DNA of 64,000 nt from Gammaproteobacteria bacterium (GTDB lineage: Bacteria; Pseudomonadota; Gammaproteobacteria; Pseudomonadales; Azotimanducaceae), in assembly GCA_026706935.1 (NCBI GenBank), contig JAPOXV010000026.1:1145721-1209720 (forward strand), given 5' to 3'. The notes beneath the pieces were generated by a model. That model worked only from the letters and a program-made list of their open reading frames with translations, searched no databases and was not told the DNA's origin. Position 1 is the first letter of the stretch. Each line of letters opens with the position of its first letter. Position numbers and translations under genes: made by a program. Of the stretch, positions 25,218 through 35,236 are shown one piece after another.

Positions 25218-26696
25218 TCAATTCAGTACGTCGAGTTCGTCACCATTTTTAATGTAGACGGATCGACCGCAAAACTCCTCCTGGGTCATTGCTTGAACGA
25301 GTTCCGGATCGGTGGTATTGACCCAAGTCCGTTCATCGGCTAGCGTCCGACAAGCCACATGGCCGATCGAAGGTTGGAACCCGTCATACATGACGGTATA
25401 CGACTCGATATTTGCCGGTCCGTCATAAGTACTCAGGCATGTTCGTGTTGGAAGTGAGTCGATCTGCGCTTGAACGTCGTCAGCAACGAACGGTCGATTA
25501 GGAGGTTCCTTTCCGTATGTCCCGTGCACTTGTTTGTAGATGTTGCCGCCGTTCGCCGTGACGAGCGCTTTGCCACCCGGGTGATCGCGCAACAATTCAA
25601 CGGTGCGCGCAATGCTATGCATGACGTAGTTGTTCAGCGGTCCGCCCCCAAACGTCAATCCACCCGTTACCGTCAAGTCGCGTTCTTCCGACAGGCCATA
25701 CTCCTTGGCGGCGACCTGAACCGCTGAAGGAAAACAGCTATACAGGTCGACATAGTCCAGCTTGTCAGCGGATACTTCAGAGTGTTCAAGTAAGCAAGCT
25801 GCGACGGCGCGGATACCTGGCGATGCATCAAATTCGTCGCGGACGGATGCAGAGAAGTGGTCGTAGCCCTTCACTCCGGCAAGTGGATAGATCCATTTGG
25901 ACTCTGGAATTCCGATCGCGTGCGCCTTTTTTACGGACGTCATGATTAGGGCTGCGCCCATGTTCACGGACATGTTTGCATTCATAAATTTGGTGTAGGG
26001 GAAGCTGATTGGTCGATTGCTCTCACTCGGCGTTCGTATTTCCTCTGCTGTCATGTTCGTCTGAACCCATGCGTTCGGGTTCCGCAATCCGACGTCGTTA
26101 AACCTGGACCACAAGCCAGAGACTCGCTCTAAGTGCTCGGCGATCGTTTCGTCGCGAGTGAAGCGGATGCGATTGTCGTACATCGGATAGACCTGAATCG
26201 CACGTTGAATTCCTTTCGCGACTTCGTATTCGTGGTGTTCCGGTTGTTGTTCTGCCCCAATGATCCGGTCGTAGTTTCCCGGTGCGTCAGTTTGTTGCAG
26301 CTGAATACCCTGTTTTCTCGCTTTGGTCGAGCTATTCCCGTTCTCGGCGCCAGTGATTAACACCAGATCAAGTTTGCCGTCACGAATCTCGCATGCAGTC
26401 GTGTTAATAACCGCCTGGTTCTGATTTCCCCCGATTAAAGTTCCGACGGTCTCGAAGTTGGTTGCGCCTAGGCGTTCGCCTATTAGCTTCGCGGGATTCT
26501 GGTAACTCCACATACCTCGAACCACACGGACCGATTGCACATCGCTAAGAAATGCACCAGCTTCGGCGTCGGATTCAGCAAGCTGTATGGCTCGCCACAT
26601 CATCTCGAGTGGTTCGAGAGCTTCACTCAAATCATGGATTCGGTTGAGTACCTGACCCACGCCGACGAGAACAGGTGTGTTGGGGGGAACGTCCAT
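25218..26696 (-). CDS. Thiolase-like (SCP-x/Ltp type) protein lacking the nucleophilic Cys
   Basis: This 492-residue thiolase-fold protein has VLVGVGQVLNRI at the start, LDYVDLYSCFPSAVQVAAKEYG, and TVTGGLTFGGGPLNNYVMHSIA, which matches the GGL..GGP block of SCP-x thiolases. The position of the usual acyl-accepting Cys (C-x-S-G) reads LIGGNQNQAV, so the nucleophile is replaced by Gly. A Cys in INTTACEI lies too far along. Related Cys-less proteins include Ltp2-type retro-aldolases of steroid side chains, which need a DUF35 partner not seen here. The C-terminal 100 residues resemble the extended form of this family. It is divergent from the carboxyltransferase gene, so both may serve acyl-CoA catabolism. 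Confidence 0.82.
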   Translation of the reverse strand: MDVPPNTPVLVGVGQVLNRIHDLSEALEPLEMMWRAIQLAESDAEAGAFLSDVQSVRVVRGMWSYQNPAKLIGERLGATNFETVGTLIGGNQNQAVINTTACEIRDGKLDLVLITGAENGNSSTKARKQGIQLQQTDAPGNYDRIIGAEQQPEHHEYEVAKGIQRAIQVYPMYDNRIRFTRDETIAEHLERVSGLWSRFNDVGLRNPNAWVQTNMTAEEIRTPSESNRPISFPYTKFMNANMSVNMGAALIMTSVKKAHAIGIPESKWIYPLAGVKGYDHFSASVRDEFDASPGIRAVAACLLEHSEVSADKLDYVDLYSCFPSAVQVAAKEYGLSEERDLTVTGGLTFGGGPLNNYVMHSIARTVELLRDHPGGKALVTANGGNIYKQVHGTYGKEPPNRPFVADDVQAQIDSLPTRTCLSTYDGPANIESYTVMYDGFQPSIGHVACRTLADERTWVNTTDPELVQAMTQEEFCGRSVYIKNGDELDVLN

Positions 26697-26870
26697 CGAA
26701 TTTACTAGCTTTAGCGCCGCATATTTTGAGCTCTCCGGTTCGTCGAGCTGACTGAAGTGACCAAATCTTCGTTCGCTTGACTCGGCTAAACCGTGTTTGT
26801 GGTTCTGTTGACTGATAGAGGAGTCTAGAGTACTTCATGGAAAATTCGAGGAATGCGGTAGGCTAATCTC

Positions 26871-28478
26871 ATGATTCTCAAATCTGCAATTCGAACATCT
26901 GATTCCGGATTTCAAGCAAACCGTGACGCGTACCTAGCAACGATCAAGGATCTTGAAATACGCCAATCGGAAATCTCACTCGGCGGCGACGAGCGGTCCC
27001 GAAACAGGCACGTGAGTCGCGGTAAGTTGCTTCCCCGCGAGCGTGTCAAGCGGCTTCTCGATCCTGCGACGCCGTTCTTGGAGTTTTCAACTTTTGCAGC
27101 ATACGACGTATATGACGACAACGTGCCAGCTGCGAGCCTCATCACAGGCATCGGCGTCGTAGCAGGGAAGGAATGCGTCATCGTTGCCAACGACGCGACT
27201 GTAAAGGGTGGCACGTACTATCCGATAACCGTAAAAAAACACCTGCGCGCGCAAGAAATCGCGCTTGAGAACGAATTACCGTGTATCTACCTAGTGGACT
27301 CGGGCGGCGCCTTTTTACCACTACAGTCAGACGTATTTCCCGACAAACAGCACTTCGGCAGAATCTTCTATAACCAAGCCACGATGTCGGCTGCCGGAAT
27401 CCCACAGATCGCCGTCGTCATGGGATCTTGCACAGCGGGCGGCGCATACGTACCGGCGATGTGTGATCAGGCGATCATCGTGAAGGGGCAAGGAACGATC
27501 TTTCTTGGCGGTCCGCCGCTAGTGAAAGCGGCGACAGGCGAAGAGATTGATGCGGAATCACTCGGTGGTGGCGACGTACATTCGCGACGTTCAGGTGTTA
27601 CAGACTATCTCGCGAACGACGACGAACACGCGCTTGCGATTGCTCGATCGACCATTGCAGACTCTAACTTGACGTATGAAAGCACTGTTGACTATGCAAC
27701 ACCGGAAGAACCTTTGTACGATCCAGCGGAAATCTACGGCATTCTTCCACAGAACAATCGGACGCCATACGACGTTCATGAACTGATTGCTCGTCTCGTC
27801 GATGGGTCGGAGTTCAGCGCATTTAAACCTCTATACGGCGAGACGTTGGTGTGTGGATTCGCACGAATTCACGGGTTCCCGGTAGCGGTCCTCGCGAACA
27901 ATGGTGTTTTGTTCTCAGAATCGGCTTTGAAGGCGACACACTTTATCCAACTTGCGGATCGTCGCGGTACGCCTTTGTTGTTCCTACAGAACATTAGCGG
28001 ATTCATGGTAGGTCAGAAGTACGAAAACGAAGGGATCGCGAAGGACGGCGCGAAGATGGTCACAGCAGTCGCTTGTGCAAGCGTACCCAAACTCACCGTG
28101 ATCATCGGCGGTTCGTTTGGCGCGGGTAACTATGCGATGTGTGGACGTGCGTACGGTGCACGGATGCTGTGGACTTGGCCTAATGCACGAGTATCGGTCA
28201 TGGGGGGTGAACAAGCATCACACGTGTTGGCAACCGTCCGCGAGGATAGTCTTGTTGCACGTGGTGGAGAATGGGCTGAGGTAGAAAAGACCGCATTTAT
28301 GAATGAAATACGGGACCAATACGAAGCTGAGGGACACCCATACTTTGCTAGCGCGAGGTTGTGGGACGACGGCATCCTTGATCCCGTCGACACTCGCCAA
28401 GCGCTTTCGCTGGCGTTGGCGGTGGTTACTCGGAAACTACGTCAAAATAACAATCAATTTGGCATCTTTCGAATGTAG
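26871..28478 (+). CDS. Acyl-CoA carboxylase carboxyltransferase beta subunit (methylcrotonoyl-CoA carboxylase type)
   Basis: The 535-residue carboxyltransferase matches MCC-beta closely. It has [39 protein letters not shown] and [20 protein letters not shown] in the N domain. [18 protein letters not shown] and [20 protein letters not shown] supply the two oxyanion Gly-rich loops of the C domain. MCC carboxylates 3-methylcrotonyl-CoA in leucine breakdown; geranyl-CoA carboxylase (AtuC) is close and cannot be excluded. The biotin-carrying alpha subunit and the usual leucine-pathway neighbours are not in the window, which is unusual for this gene. It is convergent with the Lrp gene, with a 6-base gap. 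Confidence 0.9.
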   Translation: MILKSAIRTSDSGFQANRDAYLATIKDLEIRQSEISLGGDERSRNRHVSRGKLLPRERVKRLLDPATPFLEFSTFAAYDVYDDNVPAASLITGIGVVAGKECVIVANDATVKGGTYYPITVKKHLRAQEIALENELPCIYLVDSGGAFLPLQSDVFPDKQHFGRIFYNQATMSAAGIPQIAVVMGSCTAGGAYVPAMCDQAIIVKGQGTIFLGGPPLVKAATGEEIDAESLGGGDVHSRRSGVTDYLANDDEHALAIARSTIADSNLTYESTVDYATPEEPLYDPAEIYGILPQNNRTPYDVHELIARLVDGSEFSAFKPLYGETLVCGFARIHGFPVAVLANNGVLFSESALKATHFIQLADRRGTPLLFLQNISGFMVGQKYENEGIAKDGAKMVTAVACASVPKLTVIIGGSFGAGNYAMCGRAYGARMLWTWPNARVSVMGGEQASHVLATVREDSLVARGGEWAEVEKTAFMNEIRDQYEAEGHPYFASARLWDDGILDPVDTRQALSLALAVVTRKLRQNNNQFGIFRM

Positions 28479-28484
28479 CTCGAC

Positions 28485-28955
28485 TCACAGCGATTGCAAT
28501 GGCAATTCCGTCGTGTACTTCACTTGCTGAAGTGCGATTGTCGAATTGAGGTTACCGATCTCTGGCAGGTGAATGAGCGTACGCTTTAGTAACGTGTCAT
28601 ACGCGCTAACGTCATGCACGATTACACGTAAGAGGAAGTCCGCTTGACCCGACACGGAATAGCATTCGACGATCTCGGGTATGTCATTGACCGCATTCTC
28701 GAAGCGTGTCAACGCGTTTGACTGGTGACGATTTAAAGTGACGAACACAAAGACATTGACATTGAGTTCGAGTTTTTCGGGATCAAGTAACGTCACACGT
28801 TTGCTGATATATCCTTTTTCCTCAAGTCGACGTACTCGTCGCCAGCATGGTGTGTGCGAAAGTCCAACCATCGAGCCGAGCTCTTGCATCGTAATCGTGG
28901 CGTTACGTTGGAGAATTTCGAGTAAACGTTCGTCTGTCTGGTCCAACTCGCTCAT
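28485..28955 (-). CDS. Lrp/AsnC-family transcriptional regulator
   Basis: From the ATG at 28955 the product is 156 residues. A helix-turn-helix (TITMQELGSMVGLSHTPCWRRVRRLEEKGYI) is followed by the RAM ligand-binding domain (VFVTLNRHQSNALTRFENAV, VECYSVSGQADFLLRVIVHD). Length and order are those of Lrp proteins, which form octamers and sense amino acids. An in-frame TTG three codons upstream is less likely. It is divergent from the indolepyruvate oxidoreductase across an AT-rich 135-base region, so it probably controls that gene in response to an amino acid (inference from arrangement). Confidence 0.93.
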   Translation of the reverse strand: MSELDQTDERLLEILQRNATITMQELGSMVGLSHTPCWRRVRRLEEKGYISKRVTLLDPEKLELNVNVFVFVTLNRHQSNALTRFENAVNDIPEIVECYSVSGQADFLLRVIVHDVSAYDTLLKRTLIHLPEIGNLNSTIALQQVKYTTELPLQSL

Positions 28956-29090
28956 AAAACACAATCCTATATTTGGCTTGTTTAGAGGACAAATATACTA
29001 CATTAGACCCAAAACATCAAAAAATAATTAAGTTAGTGTGGCGATAAAACAATATCATTTACTTGCTGTGCTAATGATACGACGCGCGAT
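28956..29090. promoter_or_regulatory. AT-rich divergent promoter region (Lrp / indolepyruvate oxidoreductase)
   Basis: This short intergenic region is distinctly AT-rich, with A/T runs around 29010-29035. It separates two divergent genes and must hold both promoters. AT-rich, bendable DNA is typical of Lrp binding. No exact Lrp box is claimed. Confidence 0.5.
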
Positions 29091-32000
29091 ATGAGCGACA
29101 CTATTTCCCGCTTAGAACGGATTACGCTGTCGCAGAAGTACGAACTTAACGAGTCGGATATTTGGCTGACCGGTACACAGGCCATCGTTCGGTTGCTACT
29201 TGAGCAGAGCGAACTCGACAGGAAATGTGATCGGAATACGGCCGGTTACATCACGGGATATCGTGGTTCACCGCTTGCCGGATTGGATCTTGAGTTAAAC
29301 CGCACTCGAGAGGAAATCAAGTCGTCGAGTGTCCTTTTCAATCCCGCAATTAACGAAGACCTTGCCGCAACCGCGGCATGGGGTTCGCAACAGGTTGGTT
29401 TGTTCCAAGGTAAACAATACGACGGCGTCTATAGTCTTTGGTACGGCAAATCGCCCGGACTTGACCGATCGGCAGATGCGATCCGACACGCAAATATGGC
29501 AGGCACCGCGCCGCTTGGCGGGGTGCTTGCGCTGGTAGGTGATGACCCTGACTGCAAGTCATCCACGTTGCCGAGCGATAGCGCAGGATTGCTACGTGAT
29601 CTGCAAATTCCGATTCTGGACCCGACCGACGTTGGCGAGTTAATCGAATTCGGCTTGTACGGCTGGGCACTGTCGCGCTTTACCGGTTGTTGGACGGCGA
29701 TGCTCGCGCAGACATCGGTTATGGATAGCTCGGCGACGATCGACCGCAGCGAGCTTCTACCACCGATTTTTCCAGCATTGGATTTCGATCCTCACATTAG
29801 GCTCATGGATACGCCACACGACCAAGAGCGTCGAATGGCACGGAAGCTCGAGCTTGTACACGAATTTATGCGAGCGAATCCCATCAATCATGTGGTTGTC
29901 AATCCAGAACGCCCAAATCTAGCGATCGTAACGACAGGCAAAAGTTACACTAACATCCGCCAAGCACTACATCTCCTCGGCTTAAGTACGATCGATGAGA
30001 TTCGTCTTGCGGGTATCCGACTAATCAAACTTGGTCTCTTGTGGCCGATCGATAGAGAGTGGCTCCGTAGACAGGTCGAGGATGCGCGCGCAGCGCTTGT
30101 CGTTGAATCGAAGAGTGCATTCTTAGAAACGGAACTGAAGACCGCACTCTACGGCTACACGCATATTCCAATCCTCGGTAAAGAAGATATAGACGGTTCG
30201 CCCTTATTAACTCCTTTCGGTGAACTGCAAGTTGATTCGATGGTCGACGCGCTCCTGGCTGTTGGTTCGAAGCTGAACATCGACATTCCAAATATCGACA
30301 AATTTGCAAATAGAGAGAGTGACTCTACCCGTGAGTTGCTATCAATGAACGCCAAACGCAAACCATTGTTTTGTCCGGGCTGCCCTCATAGCGGTTCAAC
30401 GAAATTACCCGAAGGAAGTCGAGCGTTCGCTGGAATCGGCTGCCATTACATGGCGCAGTGGATGCACCGGGAAACGTATCTGTTTACTCATATGGGTGGT
30501 GAAGGCGCAAACTGGATTGGCCAAGCTCCGTTCACAGATACGAACCACGTCTTCGTCAATTTAGGCGATGGTACCTACAGCCATTCCGGTCTATTAGCGA
30601 TTCGAGCATCCGTGGCGGCGAATGTCAACGTCACTTACAAGATTTTGTACAACGACGCTGTTGCGATGACGGGTGGGCAGGCCGTTGAAGGCAATCTCAC
30701 GGTTCCTGACGTTGTTGCCCAGGTGCTTGCGGAAGGTGTTAAAGAAGTACATGTCATTGCGGATGACGTGCGCGCCCACCGCGGTGCGGCATATCCTGTC
30801 TCCGGACGAAATCAACTAAATGTCGTGCAGAGACGTCTGCGCTCGATAGAAGGTTGTACGGTGTTGATCGTTGACCACGCTTGTGCGAATGAAAAACGTC
30901 GCAGACGGAAACGTGGATTGGTTCCGCCTCCTCAACGTTACGTGATGATCAATGAAGACGTCTGTGAAGGATGTGGAGATTGCGTCGCTACGTCCGGGTG
31001 CTCAGCCATTAAGACGGTACGAACCGAATTTGGTGAAAAGCGTCATATCGAGCAGGCTCACTGTATTCAGGACCTCGCATGTGTTGAAGGCTATTGTCCA
31101 GCATTCGTCGAAATCGAAGGCTCGCCGCGAAACCGATTGAGATCGGCAATACAGTCCGCGATCGAGCTACCGGAGCCGGTAATACCTACTTCAGCAAACG
31201 TCTTGATTGCGGGGGTTGGCGGCACAGGTGTTATTACATTGAGCCAGGTGATCGCAGTAGCTTCCCATCTTGACAACAAGCAAGTGAGTACGTTGGACAT
31301 GACAGGATTAGCGCAAAAAGGTGGCGCTGTTATCTCACATGTTCGGATTGGCGTCGACCATGTATGGCGAACTCGACTTGCGCAATCGGAAACGGACGTT
31401 TTAATCGCGGCAGATCCCGTAACAGCGTCAAGCCAAGAGGTAGTCCCACTGCTCTCACGAGAACGCACTCGAGCTGTCGTTAACGAAGTGCTCGCACCGT
31501 CGCATCTTTCTGTAGTCGATGCAGAGCGAGATCATGGAAAAGACAGTGTACTTGACGAATTGTCTGATTCAGTCGCAGAGGCAATGACGATTGACGCGAT
31601 AAAGGTCGCGGACGCATTTGCAGGTACGAGTACCGTCGCGAACTCCGTCCTTCTAGGTTTCGCGTATCAACGTGGACTCATTCCACTCGGTCTAGCCAGT
31701 CTCAGACGTGCCATCGAACTAAATGCCGTAGCAGTCGAAGCGAATCTTGCGGCATTTGATGTCGGAAGGCAGAAGGCGGAAGAACAGCCGCCTCGAACTA
31801 AATTCGAGGTTGGGGCAGACACGGAACGAGATATTCCGACCCTTGATGATTTCATCGAAAAAAGGGTGGAGCGGCTAAGTACATATCAAAACGCTGACTA
31901 TGCCGAAGCGTATCTACGATCGGTAGAGCGTATACGGGGCAAAGACGGCGAAGTATCTAAAGGCGAATTGTCTGTGACACGTCTCGTTGCGGATGCGCTC

Positions 32001-32489
32001 TATCACTTTATGGCTATTAAAGATGAATACGAAGTGGCTCGATTACTAACTGGCAATGAGTTCACGCGACAGGTTGCGCATAGATTCGACCATGCGGAAA
32101 TCAGTTACGCCTTTGCACCAACTTGGCTACGCGATCCATCTAAGAATAAGCGTCGCATTGGTGCATGGATTCGTCCTGTTTTAAAGCTGATCGCCTCGCT
32201 TCGTGCATTGCGGGGCACGCTCTTCGATCCATTCCGCTTTAGTGAGGAACGGAAACAGGATCGGGAGCTACTTGATGAGCTGACTCGTGACATTACGTTG
32301 ATAGAAGCCAGTCTGAGCGAGAGTAACTACAGCACGGTGGTCGAGTTACTTACTGCGTATCGCAACGTTAAGGGATTTGGTCACGTGCGTAAAGCAAGCT
32401 GGGCACGAGCGGAAGACACGATCGTTTCTTTACGAAACGATGTTCTCACACCATCGAAATCTAGGGTGCTGGCTACTGATCACGTGTGA
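29091..32489 (+). CDS. Indolepyruvate ferredoxin oxidoreductase, long fused form
   Basis: This 1132-residue single-chain 2-oxoacid:ferredoxin oxidoreductase oxidatively decarboxylates aryl- or branched-chain 2-oxo acids to acyl-CoA. The N-terminal pyrimidine-binding part has YITGYRGSPLAGLD. The TPP-diphosphate motif GDGTYSHSGLLAI lies near residue 490. Ferredoxin-like [4Fe-4S] Cys clusters are CEGCGDCVATSGC (about 624) and CIQDLACVEGYC (about 660). The gamma-like domain starts at GVGGTGVITLSQVIA (about 707), with a long C-terminal extension typical of aerobic proteobacterial versions. CPGCPHSG near 427 is also conserved in the family. It is divergent from Lrp, suggesting aromatic or branched-chain amino acid catabolism. 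Confidence 0.93.
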   Translation: MSDTISRLERITLSQKYELNESDIWLTGTQAIVRLLLEQSELDRKCDRNTAGYITGYRGSPLAGLDLELNRTREEIKSSSVLFNPAINEDLAATAAWGSQQVGLFQGKQYDGVYSLWYGKSPGLDRSADAIRHANMAGTAPLGGVLALVGDDPDCKSSTLPSDSAGLLRDLQIPILDPTDVGELIEFGLYGWALSRFTGCWTAMLAQTSVMDSSATIDRSELLPPIFPALDFDPHIRLMDTPHDQERRMARKLELVHEFMRANPINHVVVNPERPNLAIVTTGKSYTNIRQALHLLGLSTIDEIRLAGIRLIKLGLLWPIDREWLRRQVEDARAALVVESKSAFLETELKTALYGYTHIPILGKEDIDGSPLLTPFGELQVDSMVDALLAVGSKLNIDIPNIDKFANRESDSTRELLSMNAKRKPLFCPGCPHSGSTKLPEGSRAFAGIGCHYMAQWMHRETYLFTHMGGEGANWIGQAPFTDTNHVFVNLGDGTYSHSGLLAIRASVAANVNVTYKILYNDAVAMTGGQAVEGNLTVPDVVAQVLAEGVKEVHVIADDVRAHRGAAYPVSGRNQLNVVQRRLRSIEGCTVLIVDHACANEKRRRRKRGLVPPPQRYVMINEDVCEGCGDCVATSGCSAIKTVRTEFGEKRHIEQAHCIQDLACVEGYCPAFVEIEGSPRNRLRSAIQSAIELPEPVIPTSANVLIAGVGGTGVITLSQVIAVASHLDNKQVSTLDMTGLAQKGGAVISHVRIGVDHVWRTRLAQSETDVLIAADPVTASSQEVVPLLSRERTRAVVNEVLAPSHLSVVDAERDHGKDSVLDELSDSVAEAMTIDAIKVADAFAGTSTVANSVLLGFAYQRGLIPLGLASLRRAIELNAVAVEANLAAFDVGRQKAEEQPPRTKFEVGADTERDIPTLDDFIEKRVERLSTYQNADYAEAYLRSVERIRGKDGEVSKGELSVTRLVADALYHFMAIKDEYEVARLLTGNEFTRQVAHRFDHAEISYAFAPTWLRDPSKNKRRIGAWIRPVLKLIASLRALRGTLFDPFRFSEERKQDRELLDELTRDITLIEASLSESNYSTVVELLTAYRNVKGFGHVRKASWARAEDTIVSLRNDVLTPSKSRVLATDHV

Positions 32490-32512
32490 AAAACTTGACA
32501 GATAAGCGATGA

Positions 32513-33550
32513 TCACGCAGTTGATATCTGGTATTCGTGCCTAAGGTAATCCCGCACCGCAGCAACATTGCCTCTAAATACGACTCGATCAAGCTTGCCG
32601 TTAAGTTGATATTCATACATCGGGTCGTAATACCACTTAAATAAGCTCGCAATCCAATCTAGATGTAGTGATTCAGAACGTTGCTCGATAGCCCTTTCAA
32701 GTTGTGTTTTTACGTCGGTGTAGCGTTCACGTCCAAGGCGCTTCTGAATTCGTTTTAGCGCATTCAGCAAATTGAGAGAATCCGCGTTACGAACATAGTG
32801 CTCGTAGGTTAGCTGGATTCGCTCCTCAAACGAAGACTCCAAAACTACGACTGGTGCAGTCTGCATCGCTACGAACAACGGATTCGGTATCGCTAGTCGC
32901 CCAATCGTGCGACTTTCGTCTTCAATCAGACATGCATTCAATTGATCGGTCTGTAACACACACTGAGCGAGTGCAAGTTCATAAGAAACAGGTGTCGGTT
33001 GCGGGGATTCAAGCTGTCCAAACGCCGATCCGCGATGATGTGCGAGAGCTTCTAGATCGATAGACTCTCTATAGGTATTAAGAAATTGAGTCTTTCCAAC
33101 GCCGGTTGAACCCGCGAGGACGATCCAAGTTCGCGAGTTCGATTGTTCAAAGACATCCAAACTGCATTGCCGTATCGCTTTGAAGCCACCTTCGATTCGA
33201 GGAACATCAACTCCGCTGTCGGCTAGCCAGCGTTGCGCAATTTCTGACCGTTGACCGCCACGCCAGCAAGTAAGGAGCGCATTGGGATTAGCGTCGATAA
33301 AGCGAGACCATGAGTTGACGCGCTTCTCTTTTTCGCGTTCATCGACCAACGCAAAACCGAGCTGGACCGCTGCTTCATTACCCTTTTGTTTGTATTCGAT
33401 ACCGACTCTCGATCTCTCGCTATCGTCGAGAATCGGCAGGTTGATTGAGTTCGGAATACGCCCACGCTCGTATTCGGTCGGCGCGCGAACGTCAAGAACC
33501 GGTAAGTTGGCGCGGAGAATCGTGTTGTAGTCGTTCCGTACTACAACCAA
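32513..33550 (-). CDS. mnmH: tRNA 2-selenouridine synthase
   Basis: This is a 345-residue SelU/MnmH that acts on wobble 2-thiouridine of tRNA (geranylation, then selenation). The N-terminal rhodanese domain has the catalytic C95 in LLTCWRGGQRSE, and LPVLDVRAPTEYERGRIPNSINLP. The C-terminal P-loop domain has GSTGVGKT at 147-154. The start is a TTG directly after the TGA of the upstream lipoprotein gene (TGATTG), with AAAAGGTG as ribosome site, so translation is coupled. selD and selenocysteine genes are not in the window. Length is slightly under the E. coli protein (364). Confidence 0.92.
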   Translation of the reverse strand: MVVVRNDYNTILRANLPVLDVRAPTEYERGRIPNSINLPILDDSERSRVGIEYKQKGNEAAVQLGFALVDEREKEKRVNSWSRFIDANPNALLTCWRGGQRSEIAQRWLADSGVDVPRIEGGFKAIRQCSLDVFEQSNSRTWIVLAGSTGVGKTQFLNTYRESIDLEALAHHRGSAFGQLESPQPTPVSYELALAQCVLQTDQLNACLIEDESRTIGRLAIPNPLFVAMQTAPVVVLESSFEERIQLTYEHYVRNADSLNLLNALKRIQKRLGRERYTDVKTQLERAIEQRSESLHLDWIASLFKWYYDPMYEYQLNGKLDRVVFRGNVAAVRDYLRHEYQISTA

Positions 33551-35173
33551 TCACGGCACCTTTTCCGTTAATGCCTTTCGTTCTTGGTAATTTTGTAGGT
33601 GCAATTCCAGAATCTGCTTGACATCGCTCTGGTTTTCTTCGGCGATTGCGACGGCTTCTTCCTGAAGTTCGATCGCTCGCCGAAAATCACCGGCTGCTGC
33701 ATATGCGGCAGCCCAAGTATCGATGTACTCTGGACTCGTCCTCGCTTCGGCGTTGTTCGACATCAACGTGTCCATGTATTTGATAGCGAGGGTCGGATTA
33801 CGTAAACGCCTTAGATGTGTTGTTGCAAGCACCCATGCAACTTCATTGACATTCTGTCCGTCAGTAGGTTCGACCTCGACGCTACGACGATACCAACGCC
33901 GGGCTTGTCGAATACTGACGTGCTCTTCATAGAGTCCTTTTGCATAAATAGTCGCAAGCAGAATCATTGCTTCCTGGTTGCTTTCTTGTGCTAGATGTTC
34001 GACCCAACCGAACGCGACTGAATTGAGCTGACGCTCGAATGGTGGGTGAACAACCGTGCGTACATAAGCTAGTCGATGGCGCGCATCACCGATTTCTGCG
34101 GCTTGCTTTAGATAACTAATTGCGTCGTCAGGATCTTGACTCAGCAACAGTGCTCCTAGGGCAGAAGCAGCATCGACATTGTTTTTTTCAGCCGCCGACT
34201 CGAAGAGATCAAGACCGTTGCGACGTTCGGGTGCGCCGAATACCCCTTGTAGATAGAGTCTGCCGAGACTCACTTGAGCGTCAGTGTATCCTAGTTGAAT
34301 CGCGCGTTCGTAGCGAGCTTTCACTCGATCCCAGGAGACCCCGCGCTCTTTACGGTGCGCGACCTCGTAATTCGCTAGAAAGTACGATGGTAGCGCATTC
34401 GGTGTGTTACTCGCGGTGCGCAACCAGTTGCGACCCGTCGTAACAATTTGGTCTTGTTGTTCAGGATTACTTGCGGCATTTTCGAGAAGATAAATGCCAT
34501 ACGCTACCTGAGCTGAATTGTCCTGCAACTGGGCGAGTTCGCGAATGACATCGACAGGTTGCGCATTCCCCGGATCGGGCGTTAGTTCTCGCCATCTTTC
34601 ATACGACCTGATCTCAAAGTAGATCTTCTCGATTGCGCCCGTCGGTTTACGAGCGATAACGTAGGCAACAAGCGGAAACTCATCGTTCTCGCCATACATC
34701 GATCCGATCACAGAATCGCCACGTTCGACCACGAAAGCGTGAGCGTCTTCGATGGTGAGAGCGCGATACGGCTTCGAAAGCGAACCCGAGCGACCATGCG
34801 ACGCGTAATTCTTGATTCGTTCGACCCAGCTCGCGTGCGTTGCTGCTGCCTCCTCGTCTAGTGGACCATAGAACTTGCGTAAGACGAGGTGCCCGTTGAG
34901 ACTCGCATCGTGCTTAGCGATAAGGGCGGAACCGAGTGGACCGAGCCGTAGTGACTCTGTCCCATAGAGAACACCTACCTCTTCGGAGTACGTCCGCATG
35001 TCCTTCAGCCGAGAAAGCGCGTCGGGTAGTGCGAGAAACTCATCTTGTCGATGCTGGACAATGTCGAAATCGTCGATCTTCGACAACAGCTCAAGATCAG
35101 GTGGGGAAAGACTTGCGCATCCGTATATTAGAAAGGCTAGTAGAGGCGCAAATAGACGAGTTCTTAGGCGCAT
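33551..35173 (-). CDS. Sel1/TPR-repeat lipoprotein
   Basis: From the ATG at 35173 the product is 540 residues, with a short lipoprotein signal ending FLIYGC (C19). A GTG six codons upstream is an alternative. Residues about 30-230 form an unrecognised domain. From about 240 to 520, Sel1-like and TPR helices follow (AQVAYGIYLLENAA, AQVSLGRLYLQGVFG, AASALGALLLSQDPD, AMILLATIYAKGLYE, YIDTWAAAYAAAGDFRRAIELQEEA). Such proteins are envelope scaffolds for complexes. The mnmH gene starts at its stop codon, an unusual operon partner. It is divergent from msrA across a 63-base promoter gap. Confidence 0.82.
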   Translation of the reverse strand: MRLRTRLFAPLLAFLIYGCASLSPPDLELLSKIDDFDIVQHRQDEFLALPDALSRLKDMRTYSEEVGVLYGTESLRLGPLGSALIAKHDASLNGHLVLRKFYGPLDEEAAATHASWVERIKNYASHGRSGSLSKPYRALTIEDAHAFVVERGDSVIGSMYGENDEFPLVAYVIARKPTGAIEKIYFEIRSYERWRELTPDPGNAQPVDVIRELAQLQDNSAQVAYGIYLLENAASNPEQQDQIVTTGRNWLRTASNTPNALPSYFLANYEVAHRKERGVSWDRVKARYERAIQLGYTDAQVSLGRLYLQGVFGAPERRNGLDLFESAAEKNNVDAASALGALLLSQDPDDAISYLKQAAEIGDARHRLAYVRTVVHPPFERQLNSVAFGWVEHLAQESNQEAMILLATIYAKGLYEEHVSIRQARRWYRRSVEVEPTDGQNVNEVAWVLATTHLRRLRNPTLAIKYMDTLMSNNAEARTSPEYIDTWAAAYAAAGDFRRAIELQEEAVAIAEENQSDVKQILELHLQNYQERKALTEKVP

Positions 35174-35236
35174 GTAGGCTCGCGATGACACCTAAAATTA
35201 TAGGTTGCGCTTTCAACTGGACGGTAAGGCGGACCT

